64,000 nt of DNA from Marinobacter mangrovi. GTDB taxonomy: Bacteria; Pseudomonadota; Gammaproteobacteria; Pseudomonadales; Oleiphilaceae. This document shows, piece by piece, positions 18,469 through 28,083 of the stretch. The translations under genes were made by a program, and so were the position numbers. Position 1 is the first letter of the stretch. Each line of letters begins with the position of its first letter. The notes beneath the pieces were generated by a model. It made no database searches. It was given only the letters and a program-made list of their open reading frames with translations, and was not told the DNA's origin. The stretch is taken from NCBI RefSeq assembly GCF_016798325.1, contig NZ_JAERVO010000002.1, forward strand, positions 62,001-126,000, in the 5' to 3' direction.

Positions 18469-20121
18469 TTAATGCAGTTTGAACTTCGTAACCAGTCCAT
18501 CCAGCGTCTGGGAGAGTTGCTGCAACTCGCCGCTGGACTCGGTGAGCTGATCGGCGATCTGCGCCGTTTCCACGGTCAACTGGTTGATGTCGTGGATGTT
18601 CTGGTTGATCTCGCCAACCACGGCGGACTGTTCTTCTGTGGCTGTGGCCACCTGGACGTTCATGTCGCTGATCTGGCCGATGTGCGAGGTAATCTGCTGC
18701 AGGGCCCGGTTGGCTTCTTCGGTCTGGCTGACCACCGACCGGCTCTGTTCCTGACCCCGGTGGATGGCGGCGACGGTCCGTGCCGACTGCTCCTGGAGCT
18801 GGTCGATCATCTTCTGGATTTCATCGGTTGAACTCGCTGACCGGCTGGCGAGGTTGCGCACCTCGTCAGCGACGACGGCAAAACCGCGACCCTGCTCGCC
18901 GGCCCGTGCTGCTTCGATGGCCGCGTTCAGGGCCAGCAGGTTGGTCTGCTCGGAAATGCCGCGAATGGTGTCCAGGATGCTGCCAATGGAATCGGTCTGG
19001 GTGGCCAGGGAACTGACGTCCTGGCTGACCTGGTCGATTTCGTCGGACAGTGTCGCCACACCTCGGCTAGCCAGTTCCACGAGCTTCGCACCCTCATGGG
19101 AGGTCTCATCCGCTTCCTTGGCGGCCTGTGCCGCCTCGGAGGCATTACCGGCAATGCTCTCGACGGTCGAGCCCATCTCGTTGATCGCCGTGGCAATCTG
19201 CGTGGAACGGTCCTGTTCGTGGATGCAGTTGCGGTGCGTCGATTCCGCCTTGCTGGCGACCGCATTGGCGGTGGCCGCCAGTTGGCGTGAGTTGTCGGCA
19301 ACCGCCTCGATGGCCGAGCGGATCTGGCCGACGAACTGATTAAAGTTGGCTGCAATATCGCTCAGTTCGTCGCGGCCGCTCAATTCGATCGACGATCCCA
19401 GGTCCAGCGTATCGGCTGCGGTGCTGATATGACGCTGGAGCCGGTCCACACGGCGGTTGAGGCGGCGCAGGAACAGCAGGGCCATTGCGATGGACGCCGC
19501 CAGGGCAATGGCGATCAGGACCATCATCTGGTTACGGCTGTTCTGGTAATTCACCTTGCTGGCCTCATAGCTGGCGTTGCCCTGGGCGAGCAGCCGGTCC
19601 AGCAGGTCGTTCACGATCTTGCGCATCTCGCCGTAGCTGGCGGCGTAGTCGTCCTGGTAGATGCGGTAGGCCGAAGCCATGTCGTTGCTCTCGATGGCTT
19701 TGAGCATCGGCGTTAGTTCGTCGCGTTTGACGGCGGTGAAGGTGTCGATCAGCCTCTGTACCTCGGCCCGGATCTCCGGATTGACCTGGGCATCCAGGGC
19801 CTGTTGCAGGGCACCGTCCATTTCCGGGATGTCCTCGGTGCGGGTTTCCTTGACGCGGGTCATCACGCCTTTCTGGTCCTGCAGGGCCGGCACGGCCTGC
19901 AGCAGGATCATATCGAGCCCCACGCGCATCCGCGGGATCCGTGAATTGACTTCCGCCAGGGCCCGCAGCGGAGCGCTGGTATTCTCGGCCAGACGCTCGG
20001 TCTGGTCCTGCATACCGGACAAGCCCCGCAGCCCTGCCCAACTGACCAGCAGTAACACCAGGCAGGGGAGGGCCACGACGGCGACGAATTGGGTCTTCAG
20101 GGTCATTTTGTCGAAGATCAA
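18469..20121 (-). CDS. Methyl-accepting chemotaxis protein (four-helix-bundle sensor)
   Basis: Membrane chemoreceptor of 550 residues. An N-terminal helix is followed by a periplasmic four-helix-bundle sensor (about 30-195), a second membrane helix (about 200-220), a HAMP domain and the cytoplasmic signalling domain. The signalling tip reads [19 protein letters not shown] and continues to V-V-A-D-E-V-R. The chosen start is TTG 20121 because GAGGA lies eight bases upstream; ATG 20106 is the alternative. No C-terminal pentapeptide for CheR binding is present. It is divergent from another chemoreceptor at 20604. The ligand is unknown. Confidence 0.93.
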   Translation of the reverse strand: MIFDKMTLKTQFVAVVALPCLVLLLVSWAGLRGLSGMQDQTERLAENTSAPLRALAEVNSRIPRMRVGLDMILLQAVPALQDQKGVMTRVKETRTEDIPEMDGALQQALDAQVNPEIRAEVQRLIDTFTAVKRDELTPMLKAIESNDMASAYRIYQDDYAASYGEMRKIVNDLLDRLLAQGNASYEASKVNYQNSRNQMMVLIAIALAASIAMALLFLRRLNRRVDRLQRHISTAADTLDLGSSIELSGRDELSDIAANFNQFVGQIRSAIEAVADNSRQLAATANAVASKAESTHRNCIHEQDRSTQIATAINEMGSTVESIAGNASEAAQAAKEADETSHEGAKLVELASRGVATLSDEIDQVSQDVSSLATQTDSIGSILDTIRGISEQTNLLALNAAIEAARAGEQGRGFAVVADEVRNLASRSASSTDEIQKMIDQLQEQSARTVAAIHRGQEQSRSVVSQTEEANRALQQITSHIGQISDMNVQVATATEEQSAVVGEINQNIHDINQLTVETAQIADQLTESSGELQQLSQTLDGLVTKFKLH

Positions 20122-20603
20122 AGCACGCTTCCTCGAAAGAGGGTTGCCGTTTCGGGCAACCGACGAACAGACATCGCCCGCTCACCGGATGACCGGGGAT
20201 CGGGCATGGAAAAAGGTTGGATTGCTGGCGGTGTCTGAAGCGGATGGTTTGTCCCGTTCTGTCCGCCTCTTATGTCTGGGGCCAGCACTGATGTGCGGAA
20301 TAAGCTAACCGGTTGTTTGGTGCGATTATGTAGGTGATTTGTTAACGCTTCTGGTCGGCACGCGGGAGCCCGCTAGAATAAGAAGACGGTAATAGCATGT
20401 GATGGCTGGGGATTGGCGATCTTCCGGCTAATGATTTTGCGTGTGGTGATAAGTAGTATTACGAACTTTAAGGGGCGCTGATTCACGCGGAATCGGCGCC
20501 GCCTCGAGCCGGCGTCCATGGAGATTCGTCACGGATCAGGTAGGGTGCGGAACCTGCAAGGGATGTCAGGCGCACTGTAAGGTATCCCGCGAGAGATCAC
20601 GCT
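20122..20603. other. Intergenic region between divergent chemoreceptor genes
   Basis: This 482-base spacer holds the promoters of two divergent chemoreceptor genes. I looked for sigma-28 promoters (TAAA with a correctly spaced GCCGATAA) and found no convincing match. There is no credible gene, repeat or structured RNA here. Confidence 0.5.
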
Positions 20604-22568
20604 ATGAAGATCAAGTCGAAGCTGCTGACGGCGCTTCTTGGTACAACCCTCCTCCCTGTTCTGATTGTTTCCTCGCTCACTGTCCGCAATGCCGTTGACC
20701 GGGCCGAGAGGGATTTTGTCGAGAACAGTACGACCAATATTTCCATCGTCGAGGATTCCTTTCGCAATTTTTTCGATGTAATGGGATACCAGGTGTCGTT
20801 CCTGGCGGATTCCCCGGCGGTCAGGAATGTACAGCAGGGCTCGCTGTCAAAGTACTTTGGTGAAAAGCAGCGACCCGCTGAGGTGGCTCGCCAGAATGGT
20901 GGTCGGGAAAAGGCTATTTTCGACCTGTTCAGTGGCATTGGCGACAACAACCCCATGCTTGGGTACGTCTACATGGGCGACAAGGATGGGGGGTATCTGG
21001 AATGGCCTGGTACGGCGGGTTACGGCGATTGGGATCCCCGCAAAAGGCCCTGGTTCGATATGGGTAAGGATGGCAACTATAAGCTCGTCCGCCGCGATGG
21101 TTATTACTGGGAGCCTGATGACGCAGTCTATGTGTCCGTGATCAAGGGCTTCAAGAACACGGCGGGAGAGTTTGAAGGGGTCGTTGCCATGGACGTGTCC
21201 CTCAAGTCTCTGACCAACATGGTTCAGAAGGTCAAACTCGGAAAAACCGGCTATCTGATGATGATCCAGGGCGACGGCAAGATCCTGGTGGATGGCGGTA
21301 ATCCCGACAACAATTTCAAGGCCCTGTCCGATATGGATGCGGACTATTTCTCCCGGATTGCCCAAACCGACTCCGGCGTTATCGATGTCAGCATCGATGG
21401 TGTGGACTATGAGGCCAACGTCTACCAGTCTCCATCCCTGGGTTGGAAGATTGTTGGCCTGAAGCAGTCCAGCGAGATCTTTGCCAGCGCCTGGGAAGTC
21501 GGGCGCAACACCGCCATCATCAGCGCCGTTCTGGTGGTCCTTTTCGGCCTGCTCGGGCTCTACATCGCCCGTCGTATCGTCACTCCGATCAACGAGGTCA
21601 AGGACAACCTGAAGACAATCGCCCAGGGCGAAGGGGATCTGACAACGCGCATCAGCGTCGAATCCCGGGATGAAGTGGGTGAGTTGGCCGATTGGTTCAA
21701 CCAGTACATCGAGTCGACTCGCAAGATGATTGAAGACATCAAGACCACCTCCCGAGAGATGGAGGGTGTCTCGACCCAGACCAATTCAAAATCCGTTGAG
21801 TTGTCCGAGAGCGTGTCCACCCAGCGGTCCTCGATTGAACAGATTGTGACGGCCGTCACCGAGATGGCCGCGTCCGCCAATGAGGTGGCGACCAATTGCG
21901 TCGATACAGCCACGATATCGGAACAGGGCCTGGCGTCGACGCTCTCTGGCAAGGACATCATCAAGCGGAGCGCGGCCAGTGTGGAAACGCTGGGCGGGCG
22001 GATTCGTTCTTCCAACGAGATGATCGTGGAGCTGGAGAAGGAGACCGGCAACATCAACAGCATCCTCTCGGCGATCCAGGACATTGCCGAGCAGACGAAC
22101 CTGTTGGCACTCAACGCGGCGATCGAGGCCGCACGGGCTGGCGAACAGGGTCGCGGCTTTGCCGTCGTTGCCGACGAGGTCCGGAACCTGGCCAAGCGCA
22201 CGCAGACGTCCACGGAAGAGGTCAACCAGATACTCGGCAACCTGGTGCGTCGGACCAGTGATGTGTCCTCCGCGATGACTCTGAGCGCCGAGGAATCGTC
22301 GACAGCGGTTACCCTGTCGGGCGAGGCGCTGGAGGCGTTCAATAGCATCGAGGACGCTGTCGAGCGGATCCGCGATGTCTCGACCCAGACCGCAAGCGCC
22401 GCGGAAGAGCAGCACTCGGTCACCGAGGAGATCAATCGCAACATCGTGGCCATCAACGATTCAGCGAATGAGGTGACCGACGTCTCGAAGAGCGTCGAAG
22501 GGCTCTGCTCGGACCAGGCAGACCTGAACCTTCGCCTGACCCAGCTGGTCTCGCGATTCAAGACCTGA
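20604..22568 (+). CDS. Methyl-accepting chemotaxis protein with double-Cache sensor
   Basis: Membrane chemoreceptor of 654 residues. Two membrane helices (about 8-28 and 300-320) flank a large periplasmic dCache_1 sensor. In its distal subdomain the R-K-R-P-W-F segment and the later V-V-A-M-D-V-S strand occupy the positions used for ligand binding in amino-acid dCache receptors. Phe replaces the usual Tyr after R-P-W and the preceding Tyr of that motif is not obvious, so an amino-acid ligand is possible but unproven. HAMP (about 320-375) and the signalling domain with [13 protein letters not shown] follow. No CheR-binding pentapeptide is seen. Confidence 0.94.
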   Translation: MKIKSKLLTALLGTTLLPVLIVSSLTVRNAVDRAERDFVENSTTNISIVEDSFRNFFDVMGYQVSFLADSPAVRNVQQGSLSKYFGEKQRPAEVARQNGGREKAIFDLFSGIGDNNPMLGYVYMGDKDGGYLEWPGTAGYGDWDPRKRPWFDMGKDGNYKLVRRDGYYWEPDDAVYVSVIKGFKNTAGEFEGVVAMDVSLKSLTNMVQKVKLGKTGYLMMIQGDGKILVDGGNPDNNFKALSDMDADYFSRIAQTDSGVIDVSIDGVDYEANVYQSPSLGWKIVGLKQSSEIFASAWEVGRNTAIISAVLVVLFGLLGLYIARRIVTPINEVKDNLKTIAQGEGDLTTRISVESRDEVGELADWFNQYIESTRKMIEDIKTTSREMEGVSTQTNSKSVELSESVSTQRSSIEQIVTAVTEMAASANEVATNCVDTATISEQGLASTLSGKDIIKRSAASVETLGGRIRSSNEMIVELEKETGNINSILSAIQDIAEQTNLLALNAAIEAARAGEQGRGFAVVADEVRNLAKRTQTSTEEVNQILGNLVRRTSDVSSAMTLSAEESSTAVTLSGEALEAFNSIEDAVERIRDVSTQTASAAEEQHSVTEEINRNIVAINDSANEVTDVSKSVEGLCSDQADLNLRLTQLVSRFKT

Positions 22569-22997
22569 GACAGGCTGTCAGTGGGCAGCGGCTTACAGAA
22601 ACGTCCAGTTAGCCGCTGTCCCGCAACTGCGGTGTCGGCAAGTAGAAGCGACCCCGGGCCAAACCGGCTGATCGGTAATCGATGAATCCAACCGTAAGTC
22701 CGTAGTTCCTTTCTCGTTAATAGTAAGTGCACTCATTTTAGAGGTGGCCTTTTCTTCAGGTCGACACCACGACATGGCGTACTATTCGGTGGGATGGCCG
22801 AACCTATCGCGAAGCGGGCAGGGGATAGCAGGGCGGCTCCCACGTCGACGCTACGTCTTCCCGTTGGTGCCGTCAGGCGATACCCTGCACAGCCTGTTGC
22901 ATGGGGGCGCTGTGCTTGAGTCTGTGTCCGGTACCGCCGGATGATCCCGCGCCATTTGTCGTAGACTGACTACTGCACCGAAAGAGTGAATGACCGG
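22569..22997. other. Intergenic region before the sensor kinase gene
   Basis: This spacer of about 430 bases follows the chemoreceptor. A short hairpin just after that gene (CAGCGGCT paired with AGCCGCTG near 22596-22620) could end transcription, but it lacks a T-tract. I see no credible gene or known riboswitch in the rest. Confidence 0.4.
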
Positions 22998-24743
22998 ATG
23001 AAACGCGTTTGTGGGAGGCTTATGGCCGGCCGATGGTTGGGGCTGCTGGCGGCGGTGTTGTTTGTCACCACAACGCTCCCTGCCGGTGCCAGTCCGCTGG
23101 AGCGAAGCAAGCAGCCGATCGTGGTTGGTGGCGACCATTATCACCCACCCTATGAGTTCATCGACGAGAATGGCGAGCCCGCCGGTTATAACGTGGAGCT
23201 GACTCGAGCCATCGCCGAAGTGATGGGGATCGATGTCCGGATTGAGCTGGGGGAATGGTCCGAGATGCGGGCGAAACTGGCCAATGGCGACATCGATGTA
23301 CTGCAGGGGATGTCGTACTCCGAGGAGCGTGCCAAGACGTTCGACTTCTCGCCGCCCCATGCCATCGTGAATCAGTCGATTTTTGCACGACGCGGCGATC
23401 CCGCTGTGGACGTCGACGGCTTGCGGGGGAAGACGGTGATCGTCCAGCGGGGCGATATCATGGAAGACTATCTCAAGGAACATCATGTCGGTGCCCACCT
23501 TGTCCCGGTCGACACCCATGCCGATGCGCTGCGTATGCTGGCTTCCGGAAAGGGGGATTATGCGCTGGTGGCGAACCTGCCGGCGCTTTATCTGACGCGC
23601 CAACTGGGACTCTCGAACATTGTGCCCGTCGCCAGGCCATTTTCGCTGTGGTACGGGTACGCCGTCCGCAAGGGTAATTCAGATCTTCTGGCCCAGTTCT
23701 CCGAGGGGCTGGCCATCCTCAAGAACACCGGGCGATACCAGGAGATCTACGATAAATGGCTCGGGCCGCTGGAAGACGCCGGTCAGTTCCCGTGGAAGCG
23801 CGTTGGTCTCATCGGGGCCGCCGTGTCCGGTGCGTTGCTGCTCATCCTCGGCACGATCGTGATCTGGAACAGAACGCTCCGGCGCGAGGTCGAAAGTCGT
23901 TCCCAGGCCCTGCGCGAGCAACAGCAGCAGCTCATCCAGGCTGACAAGATGGCCTCGCTGGGTATCCTGGTTTCGGGGGTCGCCCATGAGATCAACAACC
24001 CCAGCAGCCTGCTGTTGCTGAATCTGCCGGCCCTGCGTGATATCTATGCCGATTGTCTTGAAGTCCTTGATGCCCATTACCGCGAGCACGGTGATTTCAC
24101 GGTGGGCGGGCTCGACTATTCCCGAGTGCGAGACGAGATCCCGCTGATGCTCGACGAGATGCTCGAAGGCAGTCAGCGTATAAAGCGGATCGTCGGCGAT
24201 CTCAAGGATTTCTCTCGCCAGGGATCGGCCGAACTCGGGGAAGCGCTGGATCTCAACGCCGTGGTCCACACCGCGATACGGCTTGTGGAGAACTCGATTC
24301 GCAAGGCGACGGATCATTTTGAGACCGATTACGAAGCCGACCTGCCTTCGGTGACGGGCAACGCTCAGCGCATTGAGCAGGTGGTGATTAACCTGGTGCT
24401 CAATGCCTGCCAGGCGCTCGACCACCCGGAGCAGGGCATTCGCATCAGAACGTTCAGCCAGGTCGATGACGCCGGGCATTTGTGGGTTTGCCTGGCGGTC
24501 GAGGATCAGGGATGTGGCATCGGTTCCGATGTGATCGGACGGGTCACCGATCCTTTCTTCACCACGAAACGTGATCAGGGAGGCACTGGGTTGGGCCTGT
24601 CCGTGTCGGCCGGTATCGTACTGGAGCATCAGGGGAGCCTGACCTTTGACTCGACGCCGGGCGGCGGAACGACAGCCCGGGTGTCGCTGCCGGCCGCTGA
24701 CCGGGGTGATCACGCTGCCGCGGTCCCACCGACACAGCCATAA
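22998..24743 (+). CDS. Sensor histidine kinase with periplasmic binding-protein domain
   Basis: Histidine kinase of 581 residues that should sense a periplasmic solute directly. After a signal segment comes a family-3 solute-binding domain (about 40-255: Y-H-P-P-Y-E-F-I-D-E-N-G, then I-D-V-L-Q-G-M-S-Y-S), of the kind used by BvgS and EvgS. A membrane helix follows (about 268-290), then a coiled coil, HisKA with V-A-H-E-I-N-N-P (His about 330) and an ATPase domain with N-box I-N-L-V-L-N-A-C-Q-A-L, D-Q-G-C-G-I and G-T-G-L-G-L-S. ATG 22998 was preferred to GTG 22986 because it begins a normal signal peptide. The next gene, 39 bases on, is its probable response regulator. Family-3 domains usually bind amino acids. 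Confidence 0.92.
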   Translation: MKRVCGRLMAGRWLGLLAAVLFVTTTLPAGASPLERSKQPIVVGGDHYHPPYEFIDENGEPAGYNVELTRAIAEVMGIDVRIELGEWSEMRAKLANGDIDVLQGMSYSEERAKTFDFSPPHAIVNQSIFARRGDPAVDVDGLRGKTVIVQRGDIMEDYLKEHHVGAHLVPVDTHADALRMLASGKGDYALVANLPALYLTRQLGLSNIVPVARPFSLWYGYAVRKGNSDLLAQFSEGLAILKNTGRYQEIYDKWLGPLEDAGQFPWKRVGLIGAAVSGALLLILGTIVIWNRTLRREVESRSQALREQQQQLIQADKMASLGILVSGVAHEINNPSSLLLLNLPALRDIYADCLEVLDAHYREHGDFTVGGLDYSRVRDEIPLMLDEMLEGSQRIKRIVGDLKDFSRQGSAELGEALDLNAVVHTAIRLVENSIRKATDHFETDYEADLPSVTGNAQRIEQVVINLVLNACQALDHPEQGIRIRTFSQVDDAGHLWVCLAVEDQGCGIGSDVIGRVTDPFFTTKRDQGGTGLGLSVSAGIVLEHQGSLTFDSTPGGGTTARVSLPAADRGDHAAAVPPTQP

Positions 24744-24782
24744 ATTTCCCGACTGGATAATACAGCACCGGAGCTGCACTCG

Positions 24783-26192
24783 ATGACGAAGAACCTGTAC
24801 CCCTCGTTCGGTATCCTGCTGGTGGACGATGAGCCGTCTTTCCTGCGTAGCCTGGGCATCGCACTGGAACGTGGGGGCGGTATCAACAATGTCTTTCGCT
24901 GCCAGGACAGCCGCGATGTGCTGGATATTCTCGATCGGGAGCGCATCGGCCTGGTGACCCTCGACCTGACGATGCCCCATGTGAGCGGTGAAAGGCTGCT
25001 GACGCGAATTGTCGAGGACCACCCCGATGTCGGCGTCATTGTCATCAGCGGACTCAACCAGGTGGAGACGGCGGTCCGGTGCATCAAGCAGGGAGCGTTC
25101 GACTATTTCGTCAAGACGGATGAGCAGGACCGTCTGATCGAGGGCATCCGGCGGGCCATTCGTCTACAGGAATTACGCGAGGAGAACCAGGCACTCCGAC
25201 AGCGGGTGCTGTCAGATACCCTGGAACATCCCGAGGTGTTTGCACCGATCGTCACGGACGATAAGGGCATGCGGGCGTTGTTCAAGTACCTGGAGTCCGT
25301 GGCCTCGAGCAGCGAACCGGTCCTGATCTGTGGGGAGAGCGGTACCGGCAAGGAGCTCTTCGCGCAGGCGGTCCATACGCTGAGCCGTCGCAAGGGCCCG
25401 CTCGTCAGCGTCAATGTCGCCGGACTCGATGACAACATGTTTGCCGATACCCTGTTCGGCCACCAGCGAGGGGCTTTTACCGGAGCCGAGACATCGCGGG
25501 CAGGGATGATCGAGCAGGCCGCCGAAGGGACCCTGTTCCTGGATGAAATCGGGGACCTTAGCGTGGCGTCGCAGGTCAAGCTGTTACGACTGCTGCAGGA
25601 GGGAGAGTATTATCCGTTGGGCAGTGACCGGCCCAAGCGCCTGCGAGCCCGGGTCGTGGTTGCGACGCATCAGGATCTGGCGCAGAAACAGTCGAGGGGG
25701 GAATTTCGCAAGGACCTCTACTATCGTCTGCGCACCCACCCGGTCTATGTGCCACCGTTGCGGCAGCGTAAACGGGATATCCCCTTACTGTTGGAGCATT
25801 TTCTGGAGGAAGCCGCCGAAGCCCTGGGGAAGGTCAAACCCACCGTGCCCCGCCAACTGCCCGTGCTGTTGGCGAACTATGATTTCCCGGGGAATGTCCG
25901 GGAGTTACGGGCGATCGTTTATGACGCCATGAGCGTCCACCAATCCCGGATGCTGTCGATGGAGGTGTTCAAACGGGCAATTCACTTCAACAGCGAGGAG
26001 TCGGAATCCGGTGCCATGGAGCCCCGCCCCGTCTTCGTGGCCGATGCGCCCCTGCCAACGCTCGACAGCGTAGCCGATTTGCTGGTGGATGAAGCGATGG
26101 CCCGGGCCGAAGGCAACCAGTCGATCGCCTCGCAACTGCTTGGCATCTCACAGCCGGCCCTGAGCAAACGTCTCCGCAAACGGCGTTCGTGA
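24783..26192 (+). CDS. NtrC-type sigma-54 response regulator
   Basis: Response regulator of 469 residues. The receiver domain has the acidic pair in L-V-D-D-E, the phosphorylated Asp61 in T-L-D-L-T-M-P and the conserved Lys in Y-F-V-K-T. The AAA+ domain shows Walker A G-E-S-G-T-G-K-E (about 183), G-A-F-T-G-A (about 233) and L-F-L-D-E-I-G-D. The C-terminus is a Fis-like helix-turn-helix (S-I-A-S-Q-L-L-G-I-S-Q-P-A-L-S-K-R). It should be phosphorylated by the kinase upstream and activate a sigma-54 promoter. One lies 200 bases downstream, before the symporter gene, making that gene its likely target (inference). Confidence 0.94.
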   Translation: MTKNLYPSFGILLVDDEPSFLRSLGIALERGGGINNVFRCQDSRDVLDILDRERIGLVTLDLTMPHVSGERLLTRIVEDHPDVGVIVISGLNQVETAVRCIKQGAFDYFVKTDEQDRLIEGIRRAIRLQELREENQALRQRVLSDTLEHPEVFAPIVTDDKGMRALFKYLESVASSSEPVLICGESGTGKELFAQAVHTLSRRKGPLVSVNVAGLDDNMFADTLFGHQRGAFTGAETSRAGMIEQAAEGTLFLDEIGDLSVASQVKLLRLLQEGEYYPLGSDRPKRLRARVVVATHQDLAQKQSRGEFRKDLYYRLRTHPVYVPPLRQRKRDIPLLLEHFLEEAAEALGKVKPTVPRQLPVLLANYDFPGNVRELRAIVYDAMSVHQSRMLSMEVFKRAIHFNSEESESGAMEPRPVFVADAPLPTLDSVADLLVDEAMARAEGNQSIASQLLGISQPALSKRLRKRRS

Positions 26193-26209
26193 TTCCGGCT
26201 TCACGAACC

Positions 26210-26312
26210 CCTATAACCTCGCCAACACCTATAACGGCCGTTGCTTTTTTAAGTCATTGAATATTAAAGGTAAAGTTGAGGTAGGGCAGTGGTCGTCGAC
26301 CACAGGTTATAG
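26210..26312. promoter_or_regulatory. Candidate upstream activator sites (CCTATAAC repeats and a 15-base palindrome)
   Basis: CCTATAAC occurs at 26210-26217 and 26228-26235, 18 bases apart, and CTATAAC recurs inverted as GTTATAG at 26306-26312. Beside the third copy is the palindrome GTGGTCG-T-CGACCAC (26289-26303). An AT-rich stretch of about 40 bases lies between the second and third copies and could be bent by IHF. All sit 80-180 bases upstream of the sigma-54 promoter, where an enhancer protein would bind. Confidence 0.55.
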
Positions 26313-26390
26313 CTCTTCCATTCTCATCACGACGGACTTCGTCTTTCACTTCTCTTTTAAAAACAGCAAGTTGAAATCTCCCAGTCCAGG

Positions 26391-26406
26391 TGGCACCGCA
26401 CTTGCT
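26391..26406 (+). promoter_or_regulatory. Sigma-54 promoter for the AGCS symporter gene
   Basis: TGGCACC-GCAC-TTGCT matches the -24/-12 consensus at every conserved position except the seventh base and keeps the GG-N10-GC spacing. Transcription would start near 26418, about 100 bases before the symporter start. A sigma-54 response regulator gene ends 200 bases upstream. Confidence 0.88.
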
Positions 26407-26516
26407 ACCCAAGCCGGACTCTCCGACAGCCGCCGCCGGCGGGGCCGATGCCCTGTATCCGGTCTTCCCGCTGCCGGGGAGCACACGCTGACAACAACAA
26501 AACGTGGAGACTCCTG

Positions 26517-27995
26517 ATGTTGGAACTGCTCAACGATATTCTTTGGGGCAAGGTGCTCATTGCCATGCTGATCGCCGTTGGTATTGGCTTTACGGTTGAA
26601 TCGCGCTTCGTACAGTTTCGCTACTTTGGACGAATGTTTCGTATTCTCGGGTCGGGCCAGGCCTTCAGTCGGGAAAAGGACGGCCACCTCAGTTCATTCC
26701 AGGCGCTGCTGCTTTCTGTCGCCGGCCGCGTGGGCGGTGGCAATATTGCCGGTGTCGCCGTTGCCATCACCCTGGGCGGCCCCGGGGCGGTCTTCTGGAT
26801 GTGGCTCGTGGGTCTGATGGGCATGGCCACCAGCTTTCTCGAATGCACACTGGCCCAGACCTATAAACAGACGGAGCCGGATGGCTCGTATCGCGGTGGG
26901 CCGGCCTATTACATCGTCAAGGGCATGGGCAAACGCTGGACCTGGCTCGCCGTTCTGTATTCCATCCTGCTGCTGGTGACGTTCGGCTTTGGCTTCACCG
27001 CACTGCAGTCCTATTCGATCGCCGTATCTTTCGAGGATGCGTTTGGCATACCGGCACTGGCTACCGGTATCGGTATGGCAATCCTGGTCGGCCTCATTAT
27101 CTTTGGCGGGGTCAAGCGCATTGCCCGGGTTGCTGAGGTACTGGTTCCGGTGATGGCCCTCGGTTACCTGATGATTGCCGTGGTCGTGCTGGCCATGAAC
27201 ATCGCCGACGTACCGGCCATGCTGCTGCTGATCGTCAAGAGTGCGTTCGGGTTACAGCCGGCTGTTGGCGGCGGCATCGGTGCCGCCATTCTGATGGGCG
27301 TCAAGCGCGGTCTGTTCTCCAACGAGGCCGGCCTGGGGAGTGCGCCGAACGTGGCGGCTGTGGCCCATGTCCCGCACCCGGCGAACCAGGGTGGGGTCCA
27401 GGCTTTCTCGGTGTTCATCGACACCCTGGTCCTGTGCACCTGCACCGCATTGATCATCCTGCTGGGCACGACTTATGACCCGGCACATGGCGCCGATATC
27501 GGCGGCGTGGCGTTGACTCAGGCCTCCCTGGCCAGTCATGTGGGGGAATGGGGGCGTGATTTCGTCAGCATCGCACTGCTGTTGTTCGGCTTCAGCACCA
27601 TCCTCTACAACTATTACCTGGGCGAGAACAGCCTGAATTTCTTCAGTCCCGAGAACCGGAAGCTCTTCAACGTGTTCCGGGTGGCTGTCATCGTGCTGTG
27701 CGGCTGGGGGGCCACCACGGACCTGCACACTGTATTCGGCTTTGCCGACGTCACCATGGGGCTGCTGGCCCTGGTTAACCTGTTCGCCCTGATCATGCTG
27801 ATGCGCCCCGGTTTGCGCATCATGCGGGACTACGATCGTCAGATAAGCGCGGGCGAACCGCAACCGGTTTTCGACACCACTCAATTTGCGGATCTGGACC
27901 TGGATCCCGAAGCCTGGCCGGCCGACCGCGACCGGGGGCATCGGTCCGCATCCGGCTACGCCCCTGGCGAAGCCGCTGCAGTGGACTATCGATAA
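26517..27995 (+). CDS. Alanine/glycine:cation symporter (AGCS) family protein
   Basis: Inner-membrane sodium- or proton-coupled importer of a small neutral amino acid, 492 residues with about eleven helices. Family marks are G-R-V-G-G-G-N-I-A-G-V-A, G-G-P-A-Y-Y-I, G-V-K-R-G-L-F-S-N-E-A-G-L-G-S-A-P and a hydrophilic C-terminal tail. AGCS members carry alanine, glycine and, in some cases, glutamine. ATG 26517 follows GTGGAGA; the longer in-frame start at 26448 lacks a ribosome site. It is preceded by a sigma-54 promoter and followed 88 bases later by a glutaminase, which suggests that glutamine may be a substrate (inference). Confidence 0.92.
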   Translation: MLELLNDILWGKVLIAMLIAVGIGFTVESRFVQFRYFGRMFRILGSGQAFSREKDGHLSSFQALLLSVAGRVGGGNIAGVAVAITLGGPGAVFWMWLVGLMGMATSFLECTLAQTYKQTEPDGSYRGGPAYYIVKGMGKRWTWLAVLYSILLLVTFGFGFTALQSYSIAVSFEDAFGIPALATGIGMAILVGLIIFGGVKRIARVAEVLVPVMALGYLMIAVVVLAMNIADVPAMLLLIVKSAFGLQPAVGGGIGAAILMGVKRGLFSNEAGLGSAPNVAAVAHVPHPANQGGVQAFSVFIDTLVLCTCTALIILLGTTYDPAHGADIGGVALTQASLASHVGEWGRDFVSIALLLFGFSTILYNYYLGENSLNFFSPENRKLFNVFRVAVIVLCGWGATTDLHTVFGFADVTMGLLALVNLFALIMLMRPGLRIMRDYDRQISAGEPQPVFDTTQFADLDLDPEAWPADRDRGHRSASGYAPGEAAAVDYR

Positions 27996-28083
27996 GGGCG
28001 ATGCTGCCCCGCTGTTCGGCGGGGCAGTCATCCGCCGTGGCGCGAGCGGAAAGGTTGCATGGGTTGGACGGAATGGATGGGTG

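Noticed and set aside
22569-22997. Possible riboswitch or small RNA in the spacer before the sensor kinase
   Set aside because: A few short stems can be drawn, but no known riboswitch core or terminator-linked structure is present.
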